Of a stretch of 64,000 nt of DNA, positions 31,149 through 39,344 are shown one piece after another. How positions within the stretch are numbered: position 1 is the first letter of the stretch; the number at the start of each line of letters is the position of its first letter. Position numbers and translations under genes: made by a program. Under the pieces are notes generated by a model. That model did not search any database and was not told where the DNA came from. It saw only the letters and a list, made by a program, of their open reading frames with translations. This DNA is from an uncultured Jannaschia sp. (GTDB lineage Bacteria > Pseudomonadota > Alphaproteobacteria > Rhodobacterales > Rhodobacteraceae). Where the stretch lies: the NCBI RefSeq assembly GCF_947503795.1, contig NZ_CANNEZ010000002.1, positions 248,001-312,000 of the forward strand, in the 5' to 3' direction.

Positions 31149-33194
31149 ATGTCCAACGATCCATTGCTCCAGCCCTTTCGCCTGAAGCACCTGACCCTGC
31201 GCAACCGGATCATGACGACCGCGCACGAGCCGGCCTATCCCGAGAACGGCATGCCGACGGACCGCTACCGCGCCTATCACGAGGCGCGCGCCAAGGCCGG
31301 CGTGGCGCTGGCGATGACGGCGGGCTCGGCCTGCGTGTCGAAGGACAGCCCGGCGGCCTTCAACAACGTCATGGTGGATGACGACGCGGTCGTGCCGTGG
31401 ATCGCCAAGCTGACCGAGGCCTGCCATGCGCATGGCACGGCGGTGATGATCCAGCTGACGCATATGGGTCGGCGGACGCGGTGGGATCAGGGCGACTGGC
31501 TGCCCTCGATCTCTTCGACCAAGCATCGCGAGCCGGCGCACCGGGCCTTCCCCAAGCTGATGGAGGACTGGGACATCGCGCGGGTGGTCGCGGATTTCGC
31601 CGATGCCGCCGAACGGATGCAGGCGGGCGGCATGGACGGGATCGAGATCGAGGCCTACGGGCACCTTCTGGACCAGTTCTGGTCCCCGCTGACCAACGAG
31701 CTCACCGGCCCTTACGGCGCGGATACCTTCGAGAACCGGATGCGCTTCCCGCTGGAGGTCATCGCGGCCATCCGGGCGCGGGTCGGCCCGGAGTTCATCG
31801 TCGGGGTGCGCTATACTGCGGACGAGACCTCCAAGGGTGGGATCGACCCCGAGACGGGTCTCGAAATGGCCCGCGTGCTCGAGGCGACGGGCGAGGTCGA
31901 TTTCCTCAACGTCATTCGCGGCCGCGTCCATTCGGATCCCGCCTTGACCGAGGTGATCCCGGTGCAGGGGATGCGCCACGCGCCGCATCTCGACTTCGCG
32001 GGATCGGTCAAGGCCGCGGTCGGCCTGCCGGTCTTCCACGCCGCGCGTATCCCCGACGTGGCGACCGCGCGGCATGCCGTCTCGGCTGGCTTGCTGGACA
32101 TGGTGGGCATGACCCGCGCTCATATCGCCGACCCCCTGATCGTCGCGAAGGTGATGGACGGGCGCGAGGACGAGATCCGGCCCTGCGTCGGCGCGACCTA
32201 CTGCCTCGACCGGATCTACCAGGGCGGGGCCGCGCTCTGCATCCACAACGCGGCCACGGGGCGCGAGTTGACGATGCCGCATGTCATCGCGCCCGCGCCG
32301 GACCGGAAACGCGTCGTGATCGTCGGCGCGGGGCCGGGCGGGCTGGAGGCCGCCCGGGTCGCGGCCGAGCGCGGGCACGACGTCACCGTGTTCGAGGCGC
32401 AATCCCAGCCCGGCGGCCAGATCCGCCTGACGGCCCGGTCGCCCCGCCGCGCCGAGATGATCGGCATCGTCGACTGGCGGATGGCACAATGCGCCGCGCG
32501 CGACGTGGCCTTCCGCTTCGACACCTGGGCGGAGGCCGATGACGTGACCACGCTCGACCCGGACGTGGTGGTGGTGGCGACGGGCGGCCTGCCGAACCTC
32601 GAACTCTTCGAGCAGCGCGGCGAGGCGGCGCATGTCGTCTCGGCCTGGGACGTGATCGCGGGCGATGTCGTGCCCGCGGGCCGCGTCCTGATCTACGACG
32701 AGGCCGGGGACCATCCGGGCCTGATGGCCGCCGAGGTGGCAGCCGGTACGGGGGCCGAGGTCGAGGTGATGACCCCGGACCGCAATCTCTCGCCCGAGGT
32801 GATGGGGATGAGCCTCACGCCCTACCTGCGGACGCTGTTGCCTCTTGGCGTCACCTTCACCGTCGCGCGGCGGCTTTTGTCGGTGGCGCGGGCGGGCAAT
32901 CGCCTCGCAGCGTCGATCGGGTCCGACTACGTCGCCGATGTCACGACCGAGGAGTACGACATGATTGTCGTGAATTACGGAACCGTCCCGCTGGACGATC
33001 TCTACCACGACCTGCGCCCCGCCTCGTCGAATGGCGGCGAGATCGACCACGCCGCACTTCTCGCCGGCCAGCCGCAGGCCATCCAACGCAACCCCGGCGG
33101 TCGGTTCCAGCTGTTCCGGATCGGCGACGCGGTGGCCTCGCGGAACACCCACGCGGCGATCTATGACGGGCTGCGCTTCATGAAGGACGTCTGA
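31149..33194 (+). CDS. NADH:flavin oxidoreductase of the TMADH/N-methylproline demethylase type
   Basis: The 681-residue protein has an old-yellow-enzyme barrel (residues 1-335, with LRNRIMTTAHEPAY and GIEIEAYGHLLDQFWSPLTN), a cluster region, and a C-terminal FAD/NAD domain (VVIVGAGPGGLEAARVAAERG). It resembles stachydrine and N-methylproline demethylases. The iron-sulfur motif is Cys346-x2-Ala349-x2-Cys352-x11-Cys364, so one of the four cysteines of trimethylamine dehydrogenase is replaced by alanine; I recall the same change in close relatives. It probably oxidises an N-methylated amine or betaine. Divergent from the MaoC-like gene. Confidence 0.82.
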   Translation: MSNDPLLQPFRLKHLTLRNRIMTTAHEPAYPENGMPTDRYRAYHEARAKAGVALAMTAGSACVSKDSPAAFNNVMVDDDAVVPWIAKLTEACHAHGTAVMIQLTHMGRRTRWDQGDWLPSISSTKHREPAHRAFPKLMEDWDIARVVADFADAAERMQAGGMDGIEIEAYGHLLDQFWSPLTNELTGPYGADTFENRMRFPLEVIAAIRARVGPEFIVGVRYTADETSKGGIDPETGLEMARVLEATGEVDFLNVIRGRVHSDPALTEVIPVQGMRHAPHLDFAGSVKAAVGLPVFHAARIPDVATARHAVSAGLLDMVGMTRAHIADPLIVAKVMDGREDEIRPCVGATYCLDRIYQGGAALCIHNAATGRELTMPHVIAPAPDRKRVVIVGAGPGGLEAARVAAERGHDVTVFEAQSQPGGQIRLTARSPRRAEMIGIVDWRMAQCAARDVAFRFDTWAEADDVTTLDPDVVVVATGGLPNLELFEQRGEAAHVVSAWDVIAGDVVPAGRVLIYDEAGDHPGLMAAEVAAGTGAEVEVMTPDRNLSPEVMGMSLTPYLRTLLPLGVTFTVARRLLSVARAGNRLAASIGSDYVADVTTEEYDMIVVNYGTVPLDDLYHDLRPASSNGGEIDHAALLAGQPQAIQRNPGGRFQLFRIGDAVASRNTHAAIYDGLRFMKDV

Positions 33195-33200
33195 GCGCGC

Positions 33201-33956
33201 TCAGTCGAAGGCGCGGCGGTAGAGATGCCAGCTCGCATGGGCCAAGACCGGCAGCACCAAGGGTAGGCCCAGAAACCACGGCGCCAGCGCCGCGAGGGTC
33301 AGCCCGGCGACGATCATCGACCAGAGCAGGAGCGTGCCGGGATTGGCGCGCACCGTCCGGTAGCTGAGCCGCATCGCGGTCACGAGATCGAGTTCGCGGT
33401 CCAGCAGGAGCGGGATCGCCATGACCGTCAGGGCGAACACCAGCGCCGCGCAAGCCGCCCCGAACGCGATCTCGGCCGCGAGCAGCGTCCAGATCCGTCC
33501 GTCGGCATAACTCGCCCAGTCCGAGACCGGGCCAGTCAATGCCGACGGCCCCAGCACCAGCGCAAAGAGGATATGGGCGAAGAAGCTCCAGAAGAGGAAC
33601 GCGATCAGGAGGAACATGCCAAGCCACGGCATCTGCCGACCCCGCTCGGCCCAGAGAACCCCGAGGATCGCGCCGGGCGTGAGCGGTGCGCCCGCCTCGC
33701 GCCGGCGGCTGACCTCGTAGAGACCCACGGCAAGGAAGGGTGCGACCAGCGGAAAACCCAGCGTCAGCGTCAGCGTCCAGGTGAATAGCCCCGCCCCCAG
33801 CGCCGCCAGCCCCAGCCCCGCCGCCGTCAGGATGCCGCCGAAGAACAGCCCGTAGACCGGCGCCGCCGCGAAATCCGCGAGCCCCGCACGGAGGGCGCGC
33901 CCGAGATCGGCGGGGGTCAGATGCGGCGTGGCCGGAAGGGGATCGGACGGGGTCAC
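33201..33956 (-). CDS. DUF2189 family membrane protein
   Basis: The protein has six or so hydrophobic helices, including FGGILTAAGLGLAALGAGLFTW, FLLIAFLFWSFFAHILFALVLG and a C-terminal LPLVLPVLAHASWHLYRRA. The latter, with the conserved H-W-YR, and the VGLYEVSRRREAG loop are DUF2189 landmarks. It is a predicted inner-membrane protein of unknown role. I chose a GTG at 33956 because the longer frame to ATG 34031 adds 25 residues of low-complexity sequence; the short spacing of the GAGG before that GTG leaves the start uncertain. It converges with the flavoprotein gene. Confidence 0.75.
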   Translation of the reverse strand: MTPSDPLPATPHLTPADLGRALRAGLADFAAAPVYGLFFGGILTAAGLGLAALGAGLFTWTLTLTLGFPLVAPFLAVGLYEVSRRREAGAPLTPGAILGVLWAERGRQMPWLGMFLLIAFLFWSFFAHILFALVLGPSALTGPVSDWASYADGRIWTLLAAEIAFGAACAALVFALTVMAIPLLLDRELDLVTAMRLSYRTVRANPGTLLLWSMIVAGLTLAALAPWFLGLPLVLPVLAHASWHLYRRAFD

Positions 33957-34263
33957 GGAACCTCGGGACGGGGGTGTGCGATCCGGCGACGATCCGCCAG
34001 CCGGACGGCCGCCGTCGTTGATCCATGTCATACCGCGCTGTCCACACCGGTTGACAGGACGCCTGCCCTGCCCCACATGGCCCTCGACCCCGCCCCTCGG
34101 GCCGCGTGAGCCGGACCTGCCATCAGGCATGTTCCAAGCGACGGGCGGGACGCTTTCCCAAGGATCACGCCGGGAAGGCGCGGGCCAGTCGGTCCGCAGC
34201 CTTTCAACCGTGCGTCCATCGGGGCGCGCCATTCGCGCCGCAGGGCGGCGTGCAGGACATATT
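33957..34263. other. Divergent upstream region of the DUF2189 gene and rhlE
   Basis: These 307 bp hold no convincing gene. A TTGACA at 34051-34056 could be a -35 for the helicase but has only a weak -10 (around 34073). If used, the helicase message would have a leader of nearly 180 nt, which would suit the post-transcriptional or cold control often seen for DEAD-box helicases. I see no defined leader structure. Confidence 0.35.
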
Positions 34264-35571
34264 ATGGATTTCGACATGCTGGGGCTGAAGCCCCGACTCA
34301 TCGAGGCACTGGCCGAGATGGGGATCAAGGACCCGACGCCCATCCAGAAACAGGCGATCCCGCCGGCATTGGACGGGCGCGACGTCATGGGCCTCGCCCA
34401 GACCGGCACCGGCAAGACGGCGGCCTTCGGCCTGCCGCTGGTGCAGCACATCCTCGCCGAGGAGGCCCGCCCGAAGCCGCGGCAGGCGCGCGCCCTCATC
34501 CTCGCGCCCACGCGCGAGCTGGTGAACCAGATCGGCGACAGCCTGACCGGCTTCATCCAGGGCTCGCATCTCAAGGTCGCGCGCGTCGTGGGCGGCATCG
34601 GCATCAACCCGCAGATCCGCAAGATGGAGCGCGGCGTCGACCTTCTGGTCGCCACGCCGGGTCGCCTGATCGACCTGATGGACCGGGGCGCCGTGGACCT
34701 GTCGGGCACGTCGTTCCTCGTCCTCGACGAGGCCGACCAGATGCTGGACATGGGCTTCATCCACGCGCTGCGGAAGATCGCGGCCAAGCTGACCGGGCCG
34801 CGCCAGACGCTGCTGTTCTCGGCAACGATGCCCAAGGACATGGAGGCGCTGGCGGCGACCTATCTCGACCGCCCCGTCCGCGTGCAGGTCTCGACCAGCG
34901 GTCAGACCGCCGACAAGGTCGAGCAGTCGATCCACTTCATCGCCAAGGCCGAGAAGCCGGGCCTGTTGCTCGATCTGCTGCGCGCCCACGAGGGCGAGGC
35001 CGCGCTGATCTTCGCGCGCACCAAGCACGGCTCCGACCGGCTGGCCAAGCAGCTGACAAATGCGGGCGTCAACGCCGTGGCGATCCACGGCAACCGCAGC
35101 CAGGGCCAGCGGATGCGCGCGCTGGAAGCCTTCACCGACGGCTCGGCCAAGGTGATGGTGGCGACGGACGTGGCGGCGCGCGGCCTCGACATCCCGGTCG
35201 TGAAGCACGTCTACAACTACGAGCTGCCCAACGTCCCCGAGACCTATGTGCACCGCATCGGCCGGACGGCCCGCGCGGGGCGCGAAGGCGCGGCGATCAC
35301 GCTCTGCGCGCCCGACGAGATGGGCGAGCTGAAGGACATCGAGAAGGTCATCAAGGGCCAGATCCCGATCGCATCGGGTCGCCGCTGGATGCCCTCCGAG
35401 GAGGAGGCCAAGCCCAAGCAGCAGCGCGGAGGCGGTGGCGGCCGTCGCGGCGGCGGCGGCGGTGGCCGGCCCGGCGGGCGTGCCGGGGGCGGGCGTCCCC
35501 AGGGGGCCAAGCCGCAGAGCGCCAAGCCCGGCGGCGGCAACCGGCGCAGGCGCCCGCGCAAGCCTGCGTGA
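34264..35571 (+). CDS. rhlE: DEAD-box ATP-dependent RNA helicase (RhlE type)
   Basis: The 435-residue helicase has the full motif set: Q-motif in DPTPIQKQAIP, motif I AQTGTGKT (45-52), Ia PTRELVNQ, II VLDEADQML, III SATMPKDM, and the C-terminal RTKHGSDRL, ATDVAARGLDIP and HRIGRTARAGREG. A 60-residue tail rich in Gly and Arg follows, typical of RNA-binding extensions. It remodels RNA structure, for example during ribosome assembly or cold growth. A long untranslated leader is likely. A GCGGCC-TGCG-GGCCGC hairpin lies just after the stop. Confidence 0.93.
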   Translation: MDFDMLGLKPRLIEALAEMGIKDPTPIQKQAIPPALDGRDVMGLAQTGTGKTAAFGLPLVQHILAEEARPKPRQARALILAPTRELVNQIGDSLTGFIQGSHLKVARVVGGIGINPQIRKMERGVDLLVATPGRLIDLMDRGAVDLSGTSFLVLDEADQMLDMGFIHALRKIAAKLTGPRQTLLFSATMPKDMEALAATYLDRPVRVQVSTSGQTADKVEQSIHFIAKAEKPGLLLDLLRAHEGEAALIFARTKHGSDRLAKQLTNAGVNAVAIHGNRSQGQRMRALEAFTDGSAKVMVATDVAARGLDIPVVKHVYNYELPNVPETYVHRIGRTARAGREGAAITLCAPDEMGELKDIEKVIKGQIPIASGRRWMPSEEEAKPKQQRGGGGGRRGGGGGGRPGGRAGGGRPQGAKPQSAKPGGGNRRRRPRKPA

Positions 35572-35582
35572 CAAACGGCGGC

Positions 35583-35598
35583 GCGGCCTGCGGGCCGC
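35583..35598 (+). terminator. Hairpin after rhlE
   Basis: GCGGCC pairs perfectly with GGCCGC around a TGCG loop, 11 bp after the rhlE stop. There is no T-run, so efficiency is uncertain. Confidence 0.5.
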
Positions 35599-35661
35599 AT
35601 TGCCCCAACGCCTCCGGTCTGGCATGATTCGCCGCAAAACAAGACCGGAGGCAGAGCAGAC

Positions 35662-36009
35662 ATGACCCCGATCAAGATCATCATCGCCGTGACGGCGTTC
35701 GCGGGCCTGTCGGCCTGCGGCGGCGGGGGCGGCGGCGGCACCGTTTCGGTGCAGCGCAGCTACGCGACGGGTCCGATCCAGACCGCGTGCCTCCGGGCCG
35801 ACCGCAAGGCGGCCAGCCGGTCGCTCTGCGGCTGCGTGCAGGCGGCGGCGAACCGCGAGTTGTCGTCGCGCGATCGCGCCCGTGCCGTTAAATTCTTCCG
35901 CGACCCGCACCACGCCCAAGAGGTCCGGCAATCGGATCGCGGCGCGGACGAGGCGTTCTGGAAGCGCTACAAGAACTTCGTGTCGGTCGCCGAACGCTCC
36001 TGCGCCTGA
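35662..36009 (+). CDS. Small lipoprotein of unknown function
   Basis: The 115-residue product has a signal ending at lipobox LSAC (Cys19), a glycine run, and a mature domain with three further cysteines (TACLRADRKAASRSLCGCVQ and a final SC). The helix-rich cysteine motif CxxxDRxxxSxxxCxCVQ recurs in Rhodobacterales proteins that databases sometimes call arginine transporter, a name the sequence does not support. The cysteines may form disulfides in the periplasm. GGAGG lies 12 nt before the ATG. A perfect 10-bp hairpin follows the stop. Confidence 0.7.
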   Translation: MTPIKIIIAVTAFAGLSACGGGGGGGTVSVQRSYATGPIQTACLRADRKAASRSLCGCVQAAANRELSSRDRARAVKFFRDPHHAQEVRQSDRGADEAFWKRYKNFVSVAERSCA

Positions 36010-36013
36010 GGGA

Positions 36014-36036
36014 GCCGCGCCCCGATGGGGCGCGGC
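36014..36036. terminator. Bidirectional terminator hairpin
   Basis: GCCGCGCCCC and GGGGCGCGGC form a perfect 10-bp stem around GAT. It lies between the lipoprotein stop and the stop of the small minus-strand gene at 36044. No T-run is present. Confidence 0.75.
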
Positions 36037-36043
36037 GACAGGT

Positions 36044-36211
36044 TCAATGCGGGAAGCGGCGCTCCCAGTTGCCGCGACGCAGCCGCTCCTCATCCTGACG
36101 ACGGAGGTGCTCGATCAGCATCGTCTCGTGCGTCATCATCGGCGGCTCGACCGGCCCGAGACGGGTGGGACGTCCGAGGCGGCGCAGCATGTTTTTAAAT
36201 CCGTTTGCCAT
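36044..36211 (-). CDS. 55-residue basic protein, unnamed
   Basis: An AGGAG at good spacing precedes ATG 36211, which opens a 55-codon frame: MANGFKNMLRRLGRPTRLGP, then VEPPMMTHETMLIEHLRRQD, then EERLRRGNWERRFPH. The composition is strongly basic with a helical middle, and codon use is normal for the genome. It ends 8 bp from a terminator hairpin. The size, ribosome site and terminator all support a real gene. It could be an RNA- or membrane-associated small protein; I know no family. It is divergent from the LysR gene and might be its target. Confidence 0.6.
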   Translation of the reverse strand: MANGFKNMLRRLGRPTRLGPVEPPMMTHETMLIEHLRRQDEERLRRGNWERRFPH

Positions 36212-36285
36212 GGTCCATCTCCTGGTTACGGTGGCGATGTCCCTTTATGCGCTGTATCGTGGGTATCGGGCAAAGCAATACGCCG

Positions 36286-36308
36286 ACCTAGAATTTAGGT
36301 GAGCTAAA
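36286..36308 (+). promoter_or_regulatory. Predicted LysR (GcvA-like) operator
   Basis: ACCTA-GAATT-TAGGT (36286-36300) and the overlapping TTTAG-GTGAG-CTAAA (36294-36308) give three regularly spaced half-sites. They resemble the CTAAT half-site known for E. coli GcvA. The block lies immediately before the LysR start codon, fitting autoregulation. Confidence 0.5.
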
Positions 36309-36311
36309 GAT

Positions 36312-37187
36312 ATGGATTGGACCCGGATCCCCTCGCTCGCCGCGTTGCGCGCCTTCGAGGCGGCGGCCCGGCTGCGCGGCTTCACCCCGGCGGCGGGCGA
36401 GCTCAACGTCACGCCGGCCGCCATCGCGCATCACGTCCGCGCGCTCGAGGCTGATCTCGGCACCACGCTTCTGACGCGGGCGGGGCGCGGGCTGGCGGTG
36501 ACGGCGCAGGGCCGCATTCTGGCCGACGGTCTGTCCGACGGGTTCGGCGCCATCGCCGACGCCATAGGCGCCCTCCGCGAGACCGAGGCGACGCGGCCGC
36601 TGACCCTCGCGGTCACGCCCGCCTTCGCGTCGAACTGGCTGATGCCGCGGATCGGCGACTTCTGGCAGCGCCATCCCGACCTGCCGTTGGCCATCCAGCC
36701 GGGGATCGAGCTGGTGGACCTCAAGCGCGACGGTGTCGACATGGCGATCCGCTACGGCGACGGGGACTGGGCGGGCCTGCAGACGGAGCTTCTGACCGAC
36801 GGCCAGTTCTGGGTCGTCGCCCATCCCGACCTACTGGCAGGTCGCGCGGCGGATTGCGTGGCGGACCTCGCCGATCTGCCGTGGCTGATGGAGCATTACG
36901 TCATGGCGCGGCGCGACATGGTCGAGGGCGCGGGCTTGTCGCTCGACGGCGTGGCGATCCGGCCGATGAGTTCGAACACGCTGGCGCTTTCGGCCGCGGA
37001 GGCGGGGCTGGGCGTCACGGTACAACCCGCCTCGCTGGTCGAGCGGCAAGTTGCGGCGGGGCTTCTCGTGAAGGTCTGCGAGCTGCGCCAGGAACCGCTT
37101 GGCTACTACATCGCGACCCTGCCGGGCCCGTTGCCGCCGCGCGTGGCGACCCTGCGGACATGGCTCCGGCGGCAGGCGGCTCAGTAG
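36312..37187 (+). CDS. LysR-family transcriptional regulator, GcvA-like
   Basis: The 291-residue protein has the N-terminal winged helix (SLAALRAFEAAARLRGFTPAAGELNVTP then AAIAHHVRALE) with the AAxELxVTPAAI turn that marks GcvA-type members, and the periplasmic-binding-like effector domain with LTLAVTPAFASNWLMPRI and VDMAIRYGDGDW. GcvA controls glycine cleavage in enterobacteria, but relatives control many genes and no gcv genes are present. Its divergent partner is a 55-residue gene. A repeated CTAAA-type half-site pattern overlaps its promoter. The stop overlaps the convergent protease stop by 7 nt. Confidence 0.88.
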   Translation: MDWTRIPSLAALRAFEAAARLRGFTPAAGELNVTPAAIAHHVRALEADLGTTLLTRAGRGLAVTAQGRILADGLSDGFGAIADAIGALRETEATRPLTLAVTPAFASNWLMPRIGDFWQRHPDLPLAIQPGIELVDLKRDGVDMAIRYGDGDWAGLQTELLTDGQFWVVAHPDLLAGRAADCVADLADLPWLMEHYVMARRDMVEGAGLSLDGVAIRPMSSNTLALSAAEAGLGVTVQPASLVERQVAAGLLVKVCELRQEPLGYYIATLPGPLPPRVATLRTWLRRQAAQ

Positions 37188-37867
37188 CTCCAGGCGCGGT
37201 CGCGCATCATCGCGTAATGCGCGGCGATCGACGGGATGAACAGGAGCGCGTAGCCCCAGGTCAGCCACGCCCCGATCATCGCGGGCACCCAGAGCACCGC
37301 GAGGACGAGGCCGACCGCCCCGGTGATCCGCGTGGCGCGCCCCGCATCGATCACGCGACCCAAGCCGAGATGCAGGAGCTTGCCGCCATCGAGCGGCTGT
37401 ACCGGCAGAAGGTTCAGCGCGAAGAGCACGAGGTTGGTCGTCGCGAAGAGCTCGACATACCAGCCGATATACCACGCGGCCTCGGCGCCGGTGGCGTAGT
37501 AGGGATCGACGATCGCACCGCCGATCAGCGATCCGACGGCCCAGAGCGCGAGGTTGGTCAGGGGCCCCATCGCGACGATCAGTTCGGTCTCTCGCGGGGT
37601 CGCGGCCCGATGCCGCTCGCAGAAACCTCCGCCGCCCCAAAGCACGATCCGCCGGACAGGCTGCCCCTGGACCAGTGCGCCCCAGGCATGTCCGAGCTCG
37701 TGCAGCAGGATCGAGACGGCGACGATACCGAAGAAGATCAGCCCGTGCTGACTGGGGGCGAAGCCGACGAAGACGAGCGCCAGCAGAAGGAAGCTGGGCG
37801 CGATCTCGATGGGCACGCCCCAAGGGCCGCGAAAGGTCAGGAGCGGGGTTTCGGTGCGGTTGAACAT
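37181..37867 (-). CDS. Site-2 protease family (M50) membrane metallopeptidase
   Basis: The 228-residue protein is a small membrane protease with zinc motif HELGH (His56-Glu57-x2-His60) in SILLHELGHAWGAL and the third-ligand motif LNLLPVQPLDGGKLLHL. About six hydrophobic segments surround them. Members cut transmembrane proteins, often to release regulators. The ATG at 37867 starts MFNRTETPLLTFRGPWG, matching family N termini; the longer frame upstream does not. No substrate gene is evident nearby. Confidence 0.88.
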   Translation of the reverse strand: MFNRTETPLLTFRGPWGVPIEIAPSFLLLALVFVGFAPSQHGLIFFGIVAVSILLHELGHAWGALVQGQPVRRIVLWGGGGFCERHRAATPRETELIVAMGPLTNLALWAVGSLIGGAIVDPYYATGAEAAWYIGWYVELFATTNLVLFALNLLPVQPLDGGKLLHLGLGRVIDAGRATRITGAVGLVLAVLWVPAMIGAWLTWGYALLFIPSIAAHYAMMRDRAWSY

Positions 37868-37960
37868 CGGCGGACTCCGATCGGAAAAATCGCACCGAGC
37901 CTGACCGGCCACGGCGGCGGGTCCATGGCCGGGTTCGGGCAATTTCGGGACCGCCGGGGG

Positions 37961-38341
37961 TCAATCGTAGGCCACCACCTCGATCTCGACGCCGTCGGGG
38001 CCGTCGAAATAGAACCGTCGTCCGGGCTCGTAATCGGCGTGGTTATGCGGTGTGAACCCGGCCTCGCGAACGCGCGACTCGGCCTGCGCGATATCGTCCA
38101 CGACGACGCCGATATGGTTCAGCGCCCCGGGCGTGACGTAGCTGTCCGGTGCCGTCCCGACGCCGGCGCCGGGCGTGTAGAGCGCGAGGTAGTCGTCGGG
38201 GCCGCCGACATGGACGCTGCGCCCGGCGCCACCCAGCACCGGGCCGGACCAGCGTACGGTCCAGTCGAAGAGATCGCCGAGGAGTGCGGCGAAGGCATCC
38301 GCGTCGGAGACGGTGAGGTTGAGATGTTCCAGTCGGGCCAT
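37961..38341 (-). CDS. VOC family protein, likely SoxR-controlled
   Basis: The 126-residue protein has two VOC modules: LEHLNLTVSDADAFAALLGDLF at the start and LNHIGVVVDDIAQAESRVREAG with FYFDGPDGVEIEVV at the end, giving His6, His77-type and Glu ligands. It belongs to the glyoxalase/bleomycin-resistance group; catalytic role unknown. AAAGGA precedes the ATG. It is divergent from soxR, and the shared interval has a SoxR-type promoter facing this gene, so it may respond to redox-cycling compounds. Confidence 0.85.
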   Translation of the reverse strand: MARLEHLNLTVSDADAFAALLGDLFDWTVRWSGPVLGGAGRSVHVGGPDDYLALYTPGAGVGTAPDSYVTPGALNHIGVVVDDIAQAESRVREAGFTPHNHADYEPGRRFYFDGPDGVEIEVVAYD

Positions 38342-38369
38342 GGCGTGTCCTTTCACGGTTGACCCGCCC

Positions 38370-38400
38370 CGTATCGGAGCTCGACCATGATCGAGGTCAA
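38370..38400 (-). promoter_or_regulatory. SoxR-type operator-promoter facing the VOC gene
   Basis: On the minus strand: -35 TTGACC (38400-38395), a 19-bp spacer, and -10 GATACG (38375-38370). The spacer holds the dyad ACCTCGA-N6-TCGAGCT, one base short of a perfect 7-bp inverted repeat. This is the MerR-family arrangement and resembles SoxR boxes. Confidence 0.7.
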
Positions 38401-38411
38401 GGGAGATCGGC

Positions 38412-38852
38412 ATGAAACGCGAACTCACCATCGGCGAGGTGTCCGCCCGTTCGGGGCTGAGCGTCAGCGCCCTGCGATACTACGAGGGCAAGGGACTGAT
38501 CGCACCGCCCCGCACGCGCGGCGGCCAGCGGCGCTATCCGCGTGCGGAGCTGCGACGGCTGGCCTTCATCCGCGTGGCCCAGCGACTGGGCCTGAGCCTC
38601 CGGCGCATCCGCGAGGCGCTGGCCCGCGTGCCGGACGGGCGCGCCCCGACGCCCGCCGACTGGGCCGCGATCGCCGCCGGGATGCAGGACGAGCTGACCG
38701 AGCGGATCGAGACGATGACCCGGCTGCGCGACAATCTCGATGGCTGTATCGGCTGCGGATGCCTGTCGATGTCGGCCTGCCCGCTCTGGAACCCTGACGA
38801 CGCGAAGGGGGCCGAGGGACCCGGCGCGCGGCTGGTCGAGGGTCAGACGTGA
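38412..38852 (+). CDS. soxR: Redox-sensitive MerR-family activator SoxR
   Basis: The 146-residue protein has the MerR winged helix (LTIGEVSARSGLSVSALRYYEGKGL) and the SoxR [2Fe-2S] motif Cys112-x2-Cys115-x-Cys117-x5-Cys123 in GCIGCGCLSMSAC. Oxidation of the cluster by redox-active compounds turns the bound regulator into an activator. In non-enteric bacteria SoxR acts without SoxS on genes for small-molecule handling. The divergent VOC gene has the matching operator. A hairpin follows the stop and also ends rpmB. Confidence 0.95.
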   Translation: MKRELTIGEVSARSGLSVSALRYYEGKGLIAPPRTRGGQRRYPRAELRRLAFIRVAQRLGLSLRRIREALARVPDGRAPTPADWAAIAAGMQDELTERIETMTRLRDNLDGCIGCGCLSMSACPLWNPDDAKGAEGPGARLVEGQT

Positions 38853-38875
38853 AAAAGGCCCCGCACGGGGGCCTT
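38852..38875 (-). terminator. Terminator of rpmB, also downstream of soxR
   Basis: On the minus strand AAGGCCCC and GGGGCCTT form an 8-bp stem followed by further T residues (TTTTTCAC). It lies 24 bp after the rpmB stop, and the opposite reading can serve soxR. Confidence 0.85.
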
Positions 38876-38898
38876 CGTCGGTCGCCGTCGGAGGCGAA

Positions 38899-39201
38899 TC
38901 AGGCTTCGAGCGCCGCCGGGGCGTCGGAGGACTTGGCGATGTCCTTCTTGATCTTCAGCGCGCGGGCCGAGAGATCGGTGTCCTTCGCCTTGGCGAGGAA
39001 CGCGTCGAGCCCGCCACGGTGATCGACGGTCCGCAGCGCGGCCGCCGAGATGCGCAGCTTGAACGCACGGCCCAGCGCTTCGGATTGCAGCGTGGTGTCG
39101 TTCAGGTTGGGCAGAAAACGGCGGCGGGTCTTGTTGTTGGCGTGGCTGACATTGTTGCCAGTCATCGGGCCCTTGCCGGTGAGTTCGCAGACGCGAGACA
39201 T
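38899..39201 (-). CDS. rpmB: 50S ribosomal protein L28
   Basis: The 100-residue protein begins [20 protein letters not shown] and contains [19 protein letters not shown] and [20 protein letters not shown], the L28 pattern. The C-terminal extension ([10 protein letters not shown]) is longer than in enteric L28, as usual for alphaproteobacteria. It is a single gene with a strong promoter and a leader that can fold into a hairpin. Confidence 0.96.
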   Translation of the reverse strand: MSRVCELTGKGPMTGNNVSHANNKTRRRFLPNLNDTTLQSEALGRAFKLRISAAALRTVDHRGGLDAFLAKAKDTDLSARALKIKKDIAKSSDAPAALEA

Positions 39202-39241
39202 GATGGCCACTCCGGGGTCAGAAGGGTTGAAAACAGGTGCA

Positions 39242-39298
39242 GGGCCGAAAACGGCCCCGCGGTCGGGGTCCATTAGGGGAGGTGCGCGGTGGCGTCAA
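39242..39298 (-). promoter_or_regulatory. rpmB promoter and leader hairpin
   Basis: The minus strand shows -35 TTGACG (39298-39293), a 17-bp spacer and -10 TAATGG (39275-39270), a near-ideal promoter for this order. About 13 nt into the expected transcript lies the perfect hairpin GGGCCG-TTTT-CGGCCC (39257-39242), some 40 nt before the ATG. Confidence 0.75.
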
Positions 39299-39344
39299 GC
39301 GGCGCGCGGCATTCGCGGGTCCGGATCGGACGCGATGGGCGGCC

